This document shows, piece by piece, positions 43,031 through 52,326 of a DNA stretch of 64,000 nt. Source of the stretch: Chryseobacterium sp. JUb7 (GTDB taxonomy: Bacteria; Bacteroidota; Bacteroidia; Flavobacteriales; Weeksellaceae); contig NZ_JANUFF010000003.1 in the NCBI RefSeq assembly GCF_024806495.1, positions 372,001 through 436,000 on the forward strand. The letters are read 5' to 3'. Both the position numbers and the translations under genes were made by a program. The stretch's first letter is position 1, and each line of letters starts with the position of its first letter. The notes beneath the pieces were generated by a model, which was not told the origin of the DNA, did not search any database, and was given only the letters and a program-made list of their open reading frames with translations.

Positions 43031-43038
43031 TAAATTTG
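43031..43038 (+). promoter_or_regulatory. -7 box of rpoZ
   Basis: TAAATTTG fits TAnnTTTG, 29 bases before the rpoZ start and just after the bamD stop, with no clear -33 TTG. It may give rpoZ and coaBC a second start within the operon. Confidence 0.4.
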
Positions 43039-43067
43039 CCATCTTAAAATAATTTAATTTTCTCAAA

Positions 43068-43391
43068 ATGAGTGTAAAAGATACAAAAGCAGAAGTAAAT
43101 ACTATCACTTACGATAAGGATAAGATTGAAGATAAAGTAGGTTCAATCTATGAAGCTATTGTTATCATGGGAAAGAGAGCAGAGCAGATCAATGCTGAAA
43201 TTCGTACTGAGTTACACAACAAGTTAGACGAGTTTGCTGTTCACAATTCTACATTAGAAGAAGTTTTCGAAAACAGAGAACAGATTGAGATCTCTAAACA
43301 TTACGAAAAACTTCCGAAACCAACTTCTATCGCTGTTGAAGAATGGCTGAATGAAGATATCTATTTCAGAAAAACAGAAGATAGAAAATAA
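43068..43391 (+). CDS. rpoZ: RNA polymerase omega subunit (Rpb6-like)
   Basis: 107 aa. The omega core is DKVGSIYEAIVIMGKRAEQINAEIR with a Bacteroidota-type C-terminal extension through KPTSIAVEEWLNEDIYFR. Omega supports assembly of RNA polymerase. It sits between bamD and coaBC, the standard position in this phylum. Confidence 0.88.
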   Translation: MSVKDTKAEVNTITYDKDKIEDKVGSIYEAIVIMGKRAEQINAEIRTELHNKLDEFAVHNSTLEEVFENREQIEISKHYEKLPKPTSIAVEEWLNEDIYFRKTEDRK

Positions 43392-43512
43392 ACATTCGTG
43401 TTTTTTATATATGAAGGTCATAAGAGAATCATTTCTTTTATGACCTTTGTTGTTTAAGAAACGGGTTTGTGGGAAAAAATAAGTAATTTAGTATTTTAAA
43501 AATTTAAACTAC

Positions 43513-44715
43513 ATGAGTCTTTCCGGGAAAAAAATTCTCATTGCTGTTTCTGGAGGTATTGCAGCATACAAAATTCATTTTCTGATAAGAGATTTTGTCA
43601 AAAAAAATGCTGACGTACAGGTGATCATGACACCGGATGCAGAAAATTTTGTCACAAAATTAAGCCTGTCTACATTGTCTAAAAAACCTGTTTATTCAGA
43701 TTTTTATAGTGATAACGGAACATGGAACAGTCATGTGGAATTGGGTTTATGGGCTGATGTACTTGTAGTGGCACCTTGTACGGCAAATACGCTGGCTAAA
43801 ATGACTCATGGGATCTGTGATAATCTGGTTATAGCAACCTATATGTCTGCAAAGTGTCCTGTTTTTATCGCTCCTGCAATGGATCTGGACATGTATGCAC
43901 ATCCGTCGACAAAGAAAAATTTAGAATGGGCAGAAAGCTTCGGACATATGATCATTCCTGCAGAAAAGGGTGAACTGGCGAGCGGTCTGGTTGGTCAGGG
44001 AAGAATGGCAGAACCGGAAACCATTGCAAAGGCTGTAGAAGATTTTTTTGATAAAGAATATAAAAAAACACTGGAAGGAAAAGTCGTTTTAATTACCGCT
44101 GGACCTACTTATGAATCTATTGACCCTGTGAGATTTATAGGAAATCATTCCTCAGGGAAAATGGGGTTTTCTTTGGCTGAAGAAGCTTCAAAACGAGGGG
44201 CAAAAGTAATTCTGATTTCAGGACCTAGTGCTCAGGTTATCAATGACCAAAATGTAACCCTGCATAAAGTCACTTCTGCAAAAGAAATGCTGGCAAAAGT
44301 TTTTGAATTTTATGAAAATGTAGACATTGCTATTGCAAGTGCAGCCGTTGCTGATTATGCTCCGAAAGAAGTGGCGAAGGAAAAAATCAAAAAGAATGAT
44401 GAGAATTTAACGATTGAGTTGGTTAAAAATCCGGATATTCTGAAAACGATGGGTGAGCAAAAAAATCACCAGTTTTTGGTTGGTTTTGCTTTGGAAACTC
44501 AAAATGAAGAGGAAAATGCAAAAGGAAAGCTTCAAAAGAAAAATCTTGATATGATTGTTCTGAACTCTCTCCGTGATGAAGGTGCCGGTTTTAAAAATGA
44601 TACCAACAAAATAAAAATATTCACAAAAACGGAAAAGAAAGAATTTGATCTGAAATCAAAAGATGAAGTCGCAACAGATATTCTCAATTTCGTTGAGGAT
44701 CAACTTTTAAAATAA
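43513..44715 (+). CDS. coaBC: Bifunctional CoaBC (phosphopantothenoylcysteine synthase/decarboxylase)
   Basis: 400 aa. It makes 4'-phosphopantetheine for coenzyme A. The FMN-binding decarboxylase half (1 to about 180) starts KKILIAVSGGIAAYK and has the catalytic His in SHVELGLWADV; the synthase half (about 188-400) starts GKVVLITAGPTYESIDPVRFIGNHSSGKMG. Two decarboxylase motifs differ from E. coli: APAMDLDMY replaces PAMNxxMW, and the segment LASGLVGQGRM lacks the redox Cys of the ACGxxGxGRM loop. I recall similar changes in other Bacteroidota, so this may be a lineage form. Complete and in operon. Confidence 0.93.
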   Translation: MSLSGKKILIAVSGGIAAYKIHFLIRDFVKKNADVQVIMTPDAENFVTKLSLSTLSKKPVYSDFYSDNGTWNSHVELGLWADVLVVAPCTANTLAKMTHGICDNLVIATYMSAKCPVFIAPAMDLDMYAHPSTKKNLEWAESFGHMIIPAEKGELASGLVGQGRMAEPETIAKAVEDFFDKEYKKTLEGKVVLITAGPTYESIDPVRFIGNHSSGKMGFSLAEEASKRGAKVILISGPSAQVINDQNVTLHKVTSAKEMLAKVFEFYENVDIAIASAAVADYAPKEVAKEKIKKNDENLTIELVKNPDILKTMGEQKNHQFLVGFALETQNEEENAKGKLQKKNLDMIVLNSLRDEGAGFKNDTNKIKIFTKTEKKEFDLKSKDEVATDILNFVEDQLLK

Positions 44716-44751
44716 TTTTAATAAATTTCCGTTCTCAATTTTTAATCAATA

Positions 44752-45654
44752 ATGAAAAAGATCATAAGTTTATTTTTACTGCTTTTCATATATACGACAA
44801 GTTTTTCTCAGGAATTACTGGCTACCGTGCAGGTAAATTCTCAACTGTTGGGTGGTAGTAACCAATCCGCTTATAAAGCATTGGAGAAAAGTCTGAGAGA
44901 TTTTATTAACAATACAAGCTGGACCGGAAAGAAGCTTCAGAATTTTGAGAAGATAAAATGTGGTTTTGCCCTTGTTATTAAAGAAAGAGAAGGTAACCGA
45001 TTCAGAGGTGAGATGGTGATTCAGGCGGTAAGACCTGTCTATAATTCATCATACGAATCTCCGTTGCTTAACGTTCAGGATAATAAAATTTCTTTTGATT
45101 ATGTTGAAAATGAAAACCTTATTTTCAATGAAAGACAGTTTTCAGGTAAAAATTTAGTTGATATAGTAGGCTTTTATGTATATACCATTTTAGGATATGA
45201 TGCAGATAGTTTTCAATCAATGGGAGGAACACAATGGTTTCAGAAAGCTCAGCAAATTGCTCAAAACGGAGAGTCTCAGAATACCTACGACGGCTGGAAA
45301 CAGATTAATGAACCCAGAAGCCGTTCTATTTTAATTAAAGAAATTATGAGCCCGAACTGGAGCCAGACCCGCGCTACTGCTTACACCTATTATAGAGCCG
45401 GATTGGATAATTTATTTAATCAGGATCAGACACAGGCCAAAAGAGCGATTTATGATGCGCTTACCCAGTTGAAAAACTACGAAAATACTTTCCAGCAAAG
45501 CTATTTCTTCAATACATTTATGGATAATAAGAGTGATGAAATTTTTAATATTTTCAATTCAGGAAATAATGGAAATATTCCTATGACTGATCTTAAGCAG
45601 CTCATGAATACGATTTCACCGAAATATTCTGAAAAATGGAATAAGTGGAAATAA
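44752..45654 (+). CDS. DUF4835 family secreted protein
   Basis: 300 aa. Signal peptide MKKIISLFLLLFIYTTSFSQ. The rest (VQVNSQLLGGSNQSAYKALEKSL, FNERQFSGKNLVDIVGFYVY and the C-terminal half) is the DUF4835 pattern, found between coaBC and recN across Bacteroidota. Periplasmic or outer-membrane; role unknown. Gap of 36 bases to coaBC. Confidence 0.88.
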   Translation: MKKIISLFLLLFIYTTSFSQELLATVQVNSQLLGGSNQSAYKALEKSLRDFINNTSWTGKKLQNFEKIKCGFALVIKEREGNRFRGEMVIQAVRPVYNSSYESPLLNVQDNKISFDYVENENLIFNERQFSGKNLVDIVGFYVYTILGYDADSFQSMGGTQWFQKAQQIAQNGESQNTYDGWKQINEPRSRSILIKEIMSPNWSQTRATAYTYYRAGLDNLFNQDQTQAKRAIYDALTQLKNYENTFQQSYFFNTFMDNKSDEIFNIFNSGNNGNIPMTDLKQLMNTISPKYSEKWNKWK

Positions 45655-45662
45655 ATTCATTC

Positions 45663-45693
45663 TTGAATTCTGACATCTAAAGTTCTATATTTG
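45663..45693 (+). promoter_or_regulatory. Promoter of recN
   Basis: TATATTTG (45686-45693) with TTG (45663-45665), spacing 20. Predicted leader of about 20 bases to the ATG at 45721, which argues against a TTG start at 45709. Confidence 0.75.
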
Positions 45694-45720
45694 CCATAGC
45701 CAAATAATTTGCTATTATCC

Positions 45721-47370
45721 ATGCTTTCGAGAATTTACATTAAAAATTTTGCCCTTATTGATACGCTTGAAGTATCGTTAAACAATGGTCTACAGGTGAT
45801 CACTGGTGAAACCGGTGCCGGAAAATCTATCATCTTGGGTGCTCTTAGGTTGATCTTGGGAGAAAGAGCAGATGTAAAGTCAATTTCAAAAGCAGAAGAA
45901 AAAAGTGTTGTAGAAACTGAATTTGCATTAAATAACCAGTTCAAAAAATTCTTTATAGAAAATGATCTGGATTATGAGCACCAGACGATCATCAGACGGG
46001 AAATTTTGCCTTCCGGTAAATCGAGAGCCTTCATCAATGATGTTCCGGTAACATTGGATATTCTAAGAGAACTGTCTTCCAAACTTATTGATATTCATTC
46101 CCAGTTTGAAACTTCGAATTTATTTACATCAGAATATCAGTTTAAAATTATAGACGGACTTTCGGAAAATAAAAAACTGGTTGAAGACTATCAAAATGAG
46201 TTTTCAGATTTTCAAAGTTTAAAAACCCAGCTTAAAAAATATCAGACTCAGCTTTTAGAAAATAATAAAGAAAGTGATTACAAGCAGTTCCTGCTTAATG
46301 AGCTGGAAGAACTGCAGTTGGATGATGTAGATTATGAAGAGCTCCAAAATCAGCTCTCTATTCAGGAAAATGCCGAAATGATTTCTGAGAATCTTGCACA
46401 GGTGCTGTCGAGATTTCATCAGGAAGAAGTAGGGATTTTATCTTTCTTTAATGAGGCTAAAAATAAACTGTCCAAAATTGCAGAAGTTTCAACCAGTTTT
46501 GCAGAACTTGATGAAAGACTGGAAACATCTTTTGTGGATTTGAAAGATATTATCTCCGAACTTGAGAACGAATCTGAAAAAATTGAGATCAACCCGGCCA
46601 ATCTGGCTTTACTCTCTGAGTTAAATAATAAAATTAACAGCTTACTGATTAAGCATAACGTTTCTGATGTTAATGAGCTAAAAGAAATCAGAGATCAGTT
46701 ATCGGGAGATCAAAAAGAAGCTTCGGAATTGGAAGAGACAATTGCTGAAATTGAAGAAAACATTTCCGCGAAAGAAAAAATACTTCAGTCTCTTGCCGAA
46801 AAACTTTCAAAAAACAGAAAGAAAAGTATTCCCATTTTTATTAAAAAAGCCGAAAACTTACTAAAACAGTTAGGTCTGGAAAAAGCAAAAGTAGATATTG
46901 AGTTACAGGATTCATCAGAATTCAATCCTTTCGGAAAAGAAAATATTCAGCTTTTATTTCAGGCTAATTCAGGTTTTCCTTTAAAACCTATTCAGACCGC
47001 AATTTCAGGAGGTGAAAGGTCAAGAGTAATGTTGGCTGTTAAAAAGATTATTGCTGAAAGTGATGATCTTCCAACGCTTATTTTAGACGAAATTGATACC
47101 GGAGTTTCAGGAAAAGTAGCCGAAGAAATAGGAAATCTGATGCGCGAAATGTCAAAAGATATGCAGTTAATCGTTATTTCTCACCTGGCACAGGTCGCAG
47201 CAAAAGGAAACGACAATTATAAAGTGGTAAAACAGGATATCGCGGGCAAGACCCAATCTACTATTATTCCTTTAAGTGATCAGGAAAAGCTGAACGAAAT
47301 TGCCCAATTACTTTCCGGAAGTAAAATTACGGAGGCGGCTTTGGCACAGGCTAAGGAGCTGATTGGCTAG
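45721..47370 (+). CDS. recN: DNA repair ATPase RecN
   Basis: 549 aa. SMC-like ATPase of double-strand-break repair. Walker A GETGAGKS near residue 30, the RecN family segment ETSNLFTSEYQFKI, long central coiled coils (about 150-360), and the C-terminal signature SGGERSRVML with Walker B LILDEIDTGVSGKVAEEIG. I start at the ATG at 45721 because the promoter sits just upstream. It closes the bamD-rpoZ-coaBC-DUF4835 group but has its own promoter. Confidence 0.94.
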   Translation: MLSRIYIKNFALIDTLEVSLNNGLQVITGETGAGKSIILGALRLILGERADVKSISKAEEKSVVETEFALNNQFKKFFIENDLDYEHQTIIRREILPSGKSRAFINDVPVTLDILRELSSKLIDIHSQFETSNLFTSEYQFKIIDGLSENKKLVEDYQNEFSDFQSLKTQLKKYQTQLLENNKESDYKQFLLNELEELQLDDVDYEELQNQLSIQENAEMISENLAQVLSRFHQEEVGILSFFNEAKNKLSKIAEVSTSFAELDERLETSFVDLKDIISELENESEKIEINPANLALLSELNNKINSLLIKHNVSDVNELKEIRDQLSGDQKEASELEETIAEIEENISAKEKILQSLAEKLSKNRKKSIPIFIKKAENLLKQLGLEKAKVDIELQDSSEFNPFGKENIQLLFQANSGFPLKPIQTAISGGERSRVMLAVKKIIAESDDLPTLILDEIDTGVSGKVAEEIGNLMREMSKDMQLIVISHLAQVAAKGNDNYKVVKQDIAGKTQSTIIPLSDQEKLNEIAQLLSGSKITEAALAQAKELIG

Positions 47371-47657
47371 AAAATTTCTCAATGGAATACGCGAAATTTT
47401 TGAAATCTATCGAAAGACTTCGAGAGCTTCAGTCTGGCAGGCTTAAATGATCCATCCGATCTCATTTAGTTTGATGAATATAATATTGTTATGAAATTAA
47501 TTAGAATTTTTAATTAATGTTTTAAGTCTGTTCCTACATGATGTCATCAAAAGCTTGTTGAGGATTGATAAAACAAAAATTATCTTTTTTAGCTGGATTT
47601 TAATTAAAAATGTGTAACATACTTTGCTATATCCTTACTAATGTAAAAAAGATAACT

Positions 47658-49124
47658 ATGTTTTTAAAATTCCTCAGATTAGAATTCAAAAGTTTTTTTC
47701 GGGGCAGCTCTTTAGGAATCAATCTGGCAATGAAGATTTTTCGGTTTATCGGGATTCTTTATTTCATGGGATGTTTGATTGCGGGTGCATTTATTGCATT
47801 TTTTTATATTCAGGAAGAGATGCACGAAAATCCTTTAAAAATTGTTTCTAAATTTTTAATTGCAGCCTGGGCAGTTGATCTGATTTTAAAATATATGTGG
47901 CAGGAAATGCCAACGCAGAATATTAAGCCATTTCTTACTTTAAACATACCTAAGAAAACATTGGTGAATTACATGCTGAGCAAGACTTTTCTGTCTGCTT
48001 TCAGCTGGCTGAATTCTCTGTTTTTTATTACTTTTTCGGGGATTGCGCTCTTTAACGGTTATGATCCTGTGGGGGTTATAACCTGGCTTATTGGTGTGTC
48101 TTTATTGTTTTATCTCAATAATTTTATCAATATACTTTTTAATGATAAAGAAACAGTAGCCATTGTTATTGGCTGTATTTTCGCTGTTGTTGCAGCACTT
48201 AACTATTACGAAATAGTGCCGGTACTGGAATATTCAGAAAGATTCTTCTTTAATTTTTATGAAAGACCTTACTTCGCAGTTATTTCGATCGTAGTGTTCG
48301 CGGGCTTGTGGAAGATTTGTTTTAACCATGTACGGAAGGTATTTTATCTTGATCAGGGTCTGGAAGCTAAGAAAACAGTTGGTAAAACAGAAAATATTGC
48401 TTTCCTGAATAAATATGGAGCAATAGGAACGTTCATCAATAACGATATCAAAATGTTGAAACGAAATAAAGTTACAAAAGGGATTTTATTGGGAAGTGTG
48501 TTGTTTTTGTTCTATGGGATGCTGATGTTTTCTTCTCCGATATATAAAACTCCTGCAATGACCATGTTTATGGGATTATTTGTGACGGGAGGATTTCAGT
48601 TTCTGTTTGGGCAGAGAGTTCCAGCATTCGACAGCTCGTATTATCCTTTGATGATGACGCTGAATGTTCCTTACAAAGAATATTTAAAAGCAAAATGGTG
48701 GCTGATGAATATTGTAACGGCAGCATCTATGGTTTTGGCGGTTTGTTATGCTTATTTTGGCTGGGAAATGTATGTGACTTTCTTTGCAGCGGGAATTTAT
48801 AATATTGGAGTTAATTCTCAGTTTACATTGTGGTCCGGAGCTTTTAATAAAATGCAGATCGATTTAAATTCCAAGGAAAAAAGATTCGGGCAGAAAAATA
48901 GCTTTAACATAAAATCTTTATTGCTCCTGATCCCTAAAATGTTTTTACCAATGGGTGTTTTCGGGATTGTACAACATTTTTTTGGAATTACTGCCGGAGT
49001 TATAAGTGTCGCAATCATGGGATTGGTCGGGTTTTTATTAAGAGAAAGAATCTTCGATATCATCGTAAAGCATTATAAAGTAGAGAAATACAGTACACTG
49101 GAAGCATTCAAAAACAAAGACTAA
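47658..49124 (+). CDS. DUF5687 ABC-exporter membrane protein
   Basis: 488 aa, about ten helices. Start chosen at 47658: FLKFLRLEFKSFFRGSSLG is the usual DUF5687 beginning, and the 16 codons before it (from 47610) look non-coding. DUF5687 proteins are Bacteroidota permease-like subunits that pair with an ABC ATPase, which follows after one base. The substrate is unknown. The 287 bases before it (47371-47657) show no clear promoter or structure. Confidence 0.85.
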   Translation: MFLKFLRLEFKSFFRGSSLGINLAMKIFRFIGILYFMGCLIAGAFIAFFYIQEEMHENPLKIVSKFLIAAWAVDLILKYMWQEMPTQNIKPFLTLNIPKKTLVNYMLSKTFLSAFSWLNSLFFITFSGIALFNGYDPVGVITWLIGVSLLFYLNNFINILFNDKETVAIVIGCIFAVVAALNYYEIVPVLEYSERFFFNFYERPYFAVISIVVFAGLWKICFNHVRKVFYLDQGLEAKKTVGKTENIAFLNKYGAIGTFINNDIKMLKRNKVTKGILLGSVLFLFYGMLMFSSPIYKTPAMTMFMGLFVTGGFQFLFGQRVPAFDSSYYPLMMTLNVPYKEYLKAKWWLMNIVTAASMVLAVCYAYFGWEMYVTFFAAGIYNIGVNSQFTLWSGAFNKMQIDLNSKEKRFGQKNSFNIKSLLLLIPKMFLPMGVFGIVQHFFGITAGVISVAIMGLVGFLLRERIFDIIVKHYKVEKYSTLEAFKNKD

Positions 49125-49125
49125 T

Positions 49126-49866
49126 ATGATCACTATAAACAATTTATCAAAAACATACGGAACAGCGACTGTTCTCAATATCGAAAATCTTGAAATTCCG
49201 AACGGAGAAACTTTTGGACTGGTAGGAAACAATGGTGCCGGAAAAACAACGCTTTTTAGCTTGATGCTTGATCTTATTCAGCCAACAACAGGTTCGGTAA
49301 GTATTGAAGGAATAAAAGTAAATGAATCCGAAGACTGGAAAAAGAAAGTTTCGGCCTTTGTAGACGATACTTTTTTAATAGGATATCTTACTCCGGAAGA
49401 ATATTTTTATTTCATCGGAGAGTTGAGAGGTCAGAATAAAGCTTCTGTGGATGAATTTTTAAAGCAGTTTCATGATCTTTTTAATGGAGAAATTTTAAAT
49501 TCGGGAAAATATGTTAGAGATCTTTCAAAAGGAAATCAGAAAAAAGTAGGCATCGTTGGAGCAATTATCGGAAATCCTGAAATTATTATTCTGGATGAAC
49601 CTTTTGCTAATCTGGACCCTTCTACTCAGATTAAACTGAAGAATTTAATTAAAGAACTGTCAAAACATGATGGCGTGACTTTTTTGATCTCCAGCCATGA
49701 TCTTTCGCATACAACAGAAGTTTGCAACAGAATTGTAGTCGTGAATAAAGGCCTGCTCGTAAAAGATATCCAAACCAATCCGGAAACATTGAAAGATCTG
49801 GAACAATATTTTGCGGATCAGGTTTCTAAGCCAGCAGAAACTGCAGATATGGGTGAATTGAAATAA
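49126..49866 (+). CDS. ABC transporter ATP-binding protein
   Basis: 246 aa. Walker A GNNGAGKTT (about 34-42), signature LSKGNQKKVG, Walker B IIILDEPFANLDP, H-loop LISSHDLSHT. It is the ATPase partner of the DUF5687 membrane protein, whose gene ends one base before. The pair forms a two-component exporter of unknown cargo; no third gene adjoins. Confidence 0.93.
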   Translation: MITINNLSKTYGTATVLNIENLEIPNGETFGLVGNNGAGKTTLFSLMLDLIQPTTGSVSIEGIKVNESEDWKKKVSAFVDDTFLIGYLTPEEYFYFIGELRGQNKASVDEFLKQFHDLFNGEILNSGKYVRDLSKGNQKKVGIVGAIIGNPEIIILDEPFANLDPSTQIKLKNLIKELSKHDGVTFLISSHDLSHTTEVCNRIVVVNKGLLVKDIQTNPETLKDLEQYFADQVSKPAETADMGELK

Positions 49867-49927
49867 TTGATTAAAAAAAATTAAACCTGTAAGGTTTGGA
49901 TATTACACTTTAATTTAAAAACGAATA

Positions 49928-50866
49928 ATGATGAATATAGAATCCCAAAATGTCACCGATTATCCTAACAGCAATACCATTTTTATGGTTTGGAGACTGA
50001 TGGATGATCTGAAGTTGAAGGAGACCTTTCAACAATTGTGCGCTTTGGTATTGAATCTCAATAACTCAGCTTTTAATAGATTTCCAGACAGCAGATCAAG
50101 CTGTGTAATGGGAATCGGATATGAAGCCTGGAAAAAACTGGAACTTCCCGAGCCTCTTCCCAAAGAGCTGGTTAATTTTGAGGAGATTAAGGGTGAGAAA
50201 CATACTGCCGTGTCTACGCCAGGAGATCTGCATTTTCATCTGAGAGCCGATGATAAAAGTATTATTTTCGACATGGCTGTTGAAATTTCAAAATTATTAG
50301 CTCCTGTTGCAGAAAGCGTTCTGGAAATTCATGGCTTTAAATATTGGGATGACCGTTCAATTCTCGGGTTTGTAGACGGAACGGAGAATCCGCACAATGA
50401 AGACCGTGATTTTTTCGCTAAAATTGGTGATGAAGATGAGGTTTATAAAGGAGGAAGTTATCTTTTTACTCAAAAATACCTTCACAATATGAATGCGTGG
50501 CGAAGTCTGTCCACGGAGGATCAGGAAAAAGTAATCGGAAGATCAAAAGAAAATGATATTGAAATGTCTGATGATGTAAAACCATCAAATTCTCATATCG
50601 CATTAGCCAATATCGAAGGTGAAAATGGCGAAGAATTAAAAATTGTAAGAGATAATATGCCTTTTGGAAGTCCTTCAGCAGGAGAATTTGGAACCTATTT
50701 TATTTCTTACGCAAATACATTTTCCACAACAAAAAAGATGCTGACGAATATGTTCATTGGTAATCCTGTCGGAAATTATGATCGGATTTTAGATTTCAGT
50801 ACAGCAGTTACAGGAAGTCTTTTCTTTGTCCCGACCAGAAATATGCTGGATGATTTTTCAGGATAA
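49928..50866 (+). CDS. DyP-type peroxidase
   Basis: 312 aa. Haem peroxidase of the dye-decolourising family: the signature GFVDGTENP holds the GxxDG motif with the distal Asp, followed by the proximal His in SNSHIALANIE and the distal Arg region near KIVRDNMPFG. The N-terminal domain has the usual ferredoxin-like fold features. No Tat signal and no encapsulin gene nearby, so it is a cytoplasmic class B-like form. Either of two adjacent Met codons could be the start. A terminator follows. Confidence 0.92.
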   Translation: MMNIESQNVTDYPNSNTIFMVWRLMDDLKLKETFQQLCALVLNLNNSAFNRFPDSRSSCVMGIGYEAWKKLELPEPLPKELVNFEEIKGEKHTAVSTPGDLHFHLRADDKSIIFDMAVEISKLLAPVAESVLEIHGFKYWDDRSILGFVDGTENPHNEDRDFFAKIGDEDEVYKGGSYLFTQKYLHNMNAWRSLSTEDQEKVIGRSKENDIEMSDDVKPSNSHIALANIEGENGEELKIVRDNMPFGSPSAGEFGTYFISYANTFSTTKKMLTNMFIGNPVGNYDRILDFSTAVTGSLFFVPTRNMLDDFSG

Positions 50867-50871
50867 AATAT

Positions 50872-50898
50872 AAAGACAGAAATTTTTCTGTCTTTTTT
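50872..50898 (+). terminator. Terminator of the DyP gene
   Basis: AAAGACAGA (50872-50880) pairs with TCTGTCTTT (50887-50895) and is followed by T residues. Confidence 0.88.
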
Positions 50899-51022
50899 AA
50901 TGTAAATGAAAAGTTTTTAACATCATGTTTGTTATACTATAGGGATTGAAATTTATTTTATTTAAAATGAGTGTGTTATATTTCTATTAGACGACAACAG
51001 GAATGTTGAATTTTAAACAGAT

Positions 51023-51046
51023 AAGCAATATAAATTGCTTTTTTTT
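51023..51046 (+). terminator. Terminator-like hairpin in the ECF-operon leader
   Basis: AAGCAAT (51023-51029) pairs with ATTGCTT (51034-51040), loop ATAA, then six T residues. The DyP gene already has a terminator at 50872, and the sigma gene starts 69 bases further on. It may attenuate the operon or end a short RNA made from 50899-51046; I see no convincing -7 box in that interval. Confidence 0.6.
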
Positions 51047-51114
51047 CTAAAAAATATTTTTTTGTGTAACCTTTTTCAATTTTTGTTGTCTTTACAATAG
51101 AAACAGTTTTAAGA

Positions 51115-51681
51115 ATGAAAATTTTGTTCGGAAATAAAAAAGAAGATTTGATAAGCCGTCTTAAGAAACAGGACCCGGCCGCTCAGAAAATTTTTTATGA
51201 GCAGAACGTTAAGAAATTTCTGAGTGTAGGGAAGAGCTACATCAGTGATCTGTATCAGGCTGAAGACTGCGTTATCAAAGCTTTCTGTAAAATTTTCAAG
51301 CATGTCGAAAGTTTTCGTGGTGAAGGTAATTTTGAAGGCTGGGCAAGAAGAATCGTAGTGAATGAATGTCTGAATTTTATAAAGACGCATAAGACTGTTT
51401 TTTATATCGATGACATCAATCCGTCTTTTATGGTGGAGGTTCAGGAGGAAGAAATTGTCTATGATTTTAATGCTCAGGAACTTTTGGATCAGCTTCCGGA
51501 TGCTTACAGAATGGTTTTTAACCTTTATGTTTTGGAAGGCTATTCACACCAGGAAATTTCCGATACGCTGCAAATTTCGACGGCGGTAAGCAAAACGCAG
51601 CTGTTTCGTGCAAAAGAGAAGTTAAGAGTGCTTTATCTTCAACAACAAAAAACAATGAAAAATGAACACGCTCAAAGATAA
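51115..51681 (+). CDS. ECF-type RNA polymerase sigma factor
   Basis: 188 aa. Region 2 (about 20-90, YQAEDCVIKAFCKIFKHVESFRGEG then FEGWARRIVVNECLNF) and region 4 (about 115-175, YRMVFNLYVLEGYSHQEISDTLQISTAVSKTQLFRAKEKL; quoted core: EGYSHQEISDTLQIS) of group IV sigma factors; there is no region 3. It overlaps the next gene by 20 bases, coupling it to a membrane protein that looks like its anti-sigma factor. The signal is unknown. Confidence 0.92.
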   Translation: MKILFGNKKEDLISRLKKQDPAAQKIFYEQNVKKFLSVGKSYISDLYQAEDCVIKAFCKIFKHVESFRGEGNFEGWARRIVVNECLNFIKTHKTVFYIDDINPSFMVEVQEEEIVYDFNAQELLDQLPDAYRMVFNLYVLEGYSHQEISDTLQISTAVSKTQLFRAKEKLRVLYLQQQKTMKNEHAQR

Positions 51682-52294
51682 TTTAGAAGACAAGATCAGA
51701 CAGCAGATTGAAGAAAGAGAGATTGCTCCTTCACGAGATCTTTGGTCTGAAATAGAATTGCAGAAAGAGACTGCAAATTCCAAGTCAAATAGAAGCTGGC
51801 TTTTGGCTGCAGCGTGTGTTGTTCTGGCTTTCGGATTGTGGGTTATCCTTTTTTCAAATTCTTCGGAAAAGAATACGACTCAGAATGTAGAGATTGCTGA
51901 AGTTAAAGAACAGCCTTTTCAGGAAAAAGTTTCAGAAAAATCTACGGAGAATAGAACTTCTGAACCTGTTTACGCAGAAAAAAATGTAATTCAGAAAAAT
52001 AAAACAGTTTCAGCTAAGGTTACCAGTGAAATTCCTCAAACGCCTGAAGTTTTAGCAGAACAGACAAAAGAACTTCCCAAAAAAGAAGAAGCTCAGGTGA
52101 TTGTTCCTGAAACGCCTAAAGTATTGGCTCCCGCCGAAAAAATTATGGCTCAGTCAAAAGATACGTCCAAGATTCCGGCTAAAAGAAAAAAATATGTAGA
52201 TCCTGCTACTTTGCTTTTCTCAGTAGAGCATAAGGATGTGATTGAAAAAACCAAAGAAAGCAATGTTGCTACCGTTGATCTTAACGGAAGATAA
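51662..52294 (+). CDS. Single-pass membrane protein, candidate anti-sigma factor
   Basis: 210 aa. A cytoplasmic N-terminus of about 42 residues (LEDKIRQQIEEREIAPSRDLW), one transmembrane helix (SWLLAAACVVLAFGLWVILF, about 44-63), and a periplasmic part rich in Lys, Glu and Pro. Topology and overlap with the ECF gene fit an anti-sigma factor; there is no zinc-binding HxxxCxxC motif. The end (KKYVDPATLLFSVEHKDVIE) looks conserved and might contact the outer-membrane protein encoded next. Inactivation by proteolysis, as with RseP clients, is possible but unproven. Confidence 0.72.
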   Translation: MNTLKDNLEDKIRQQIEEREIAPSRDLWSEIELQKETANSKSNRSWLLAAACVVLAFGLWVILFSNSSEKNTTQNVEIAEVKEQPFQEKVSEKSTENRTSEPVYAEKNVIQKNKTVSAKVTSEIPQTPEVLAEQTKELPKKEEAQVIVPETPKVLAPAEKIMAQSKDTSKIPAKRKKYVDPATLLFSVEHKDVIEKTKESNVATVDLNGR

Positions 52295-52326
52295 ATAATC
52301 TGTTTAACAAATAAAAAATTAATAAT

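Noticed and set aside
45709..45720. TTG start for recN
   Set aside because: The promoter box ends at 45693, which would put the TTG close to the transcription start; the ATG at 45721 gives the usual RecN N-terminus.
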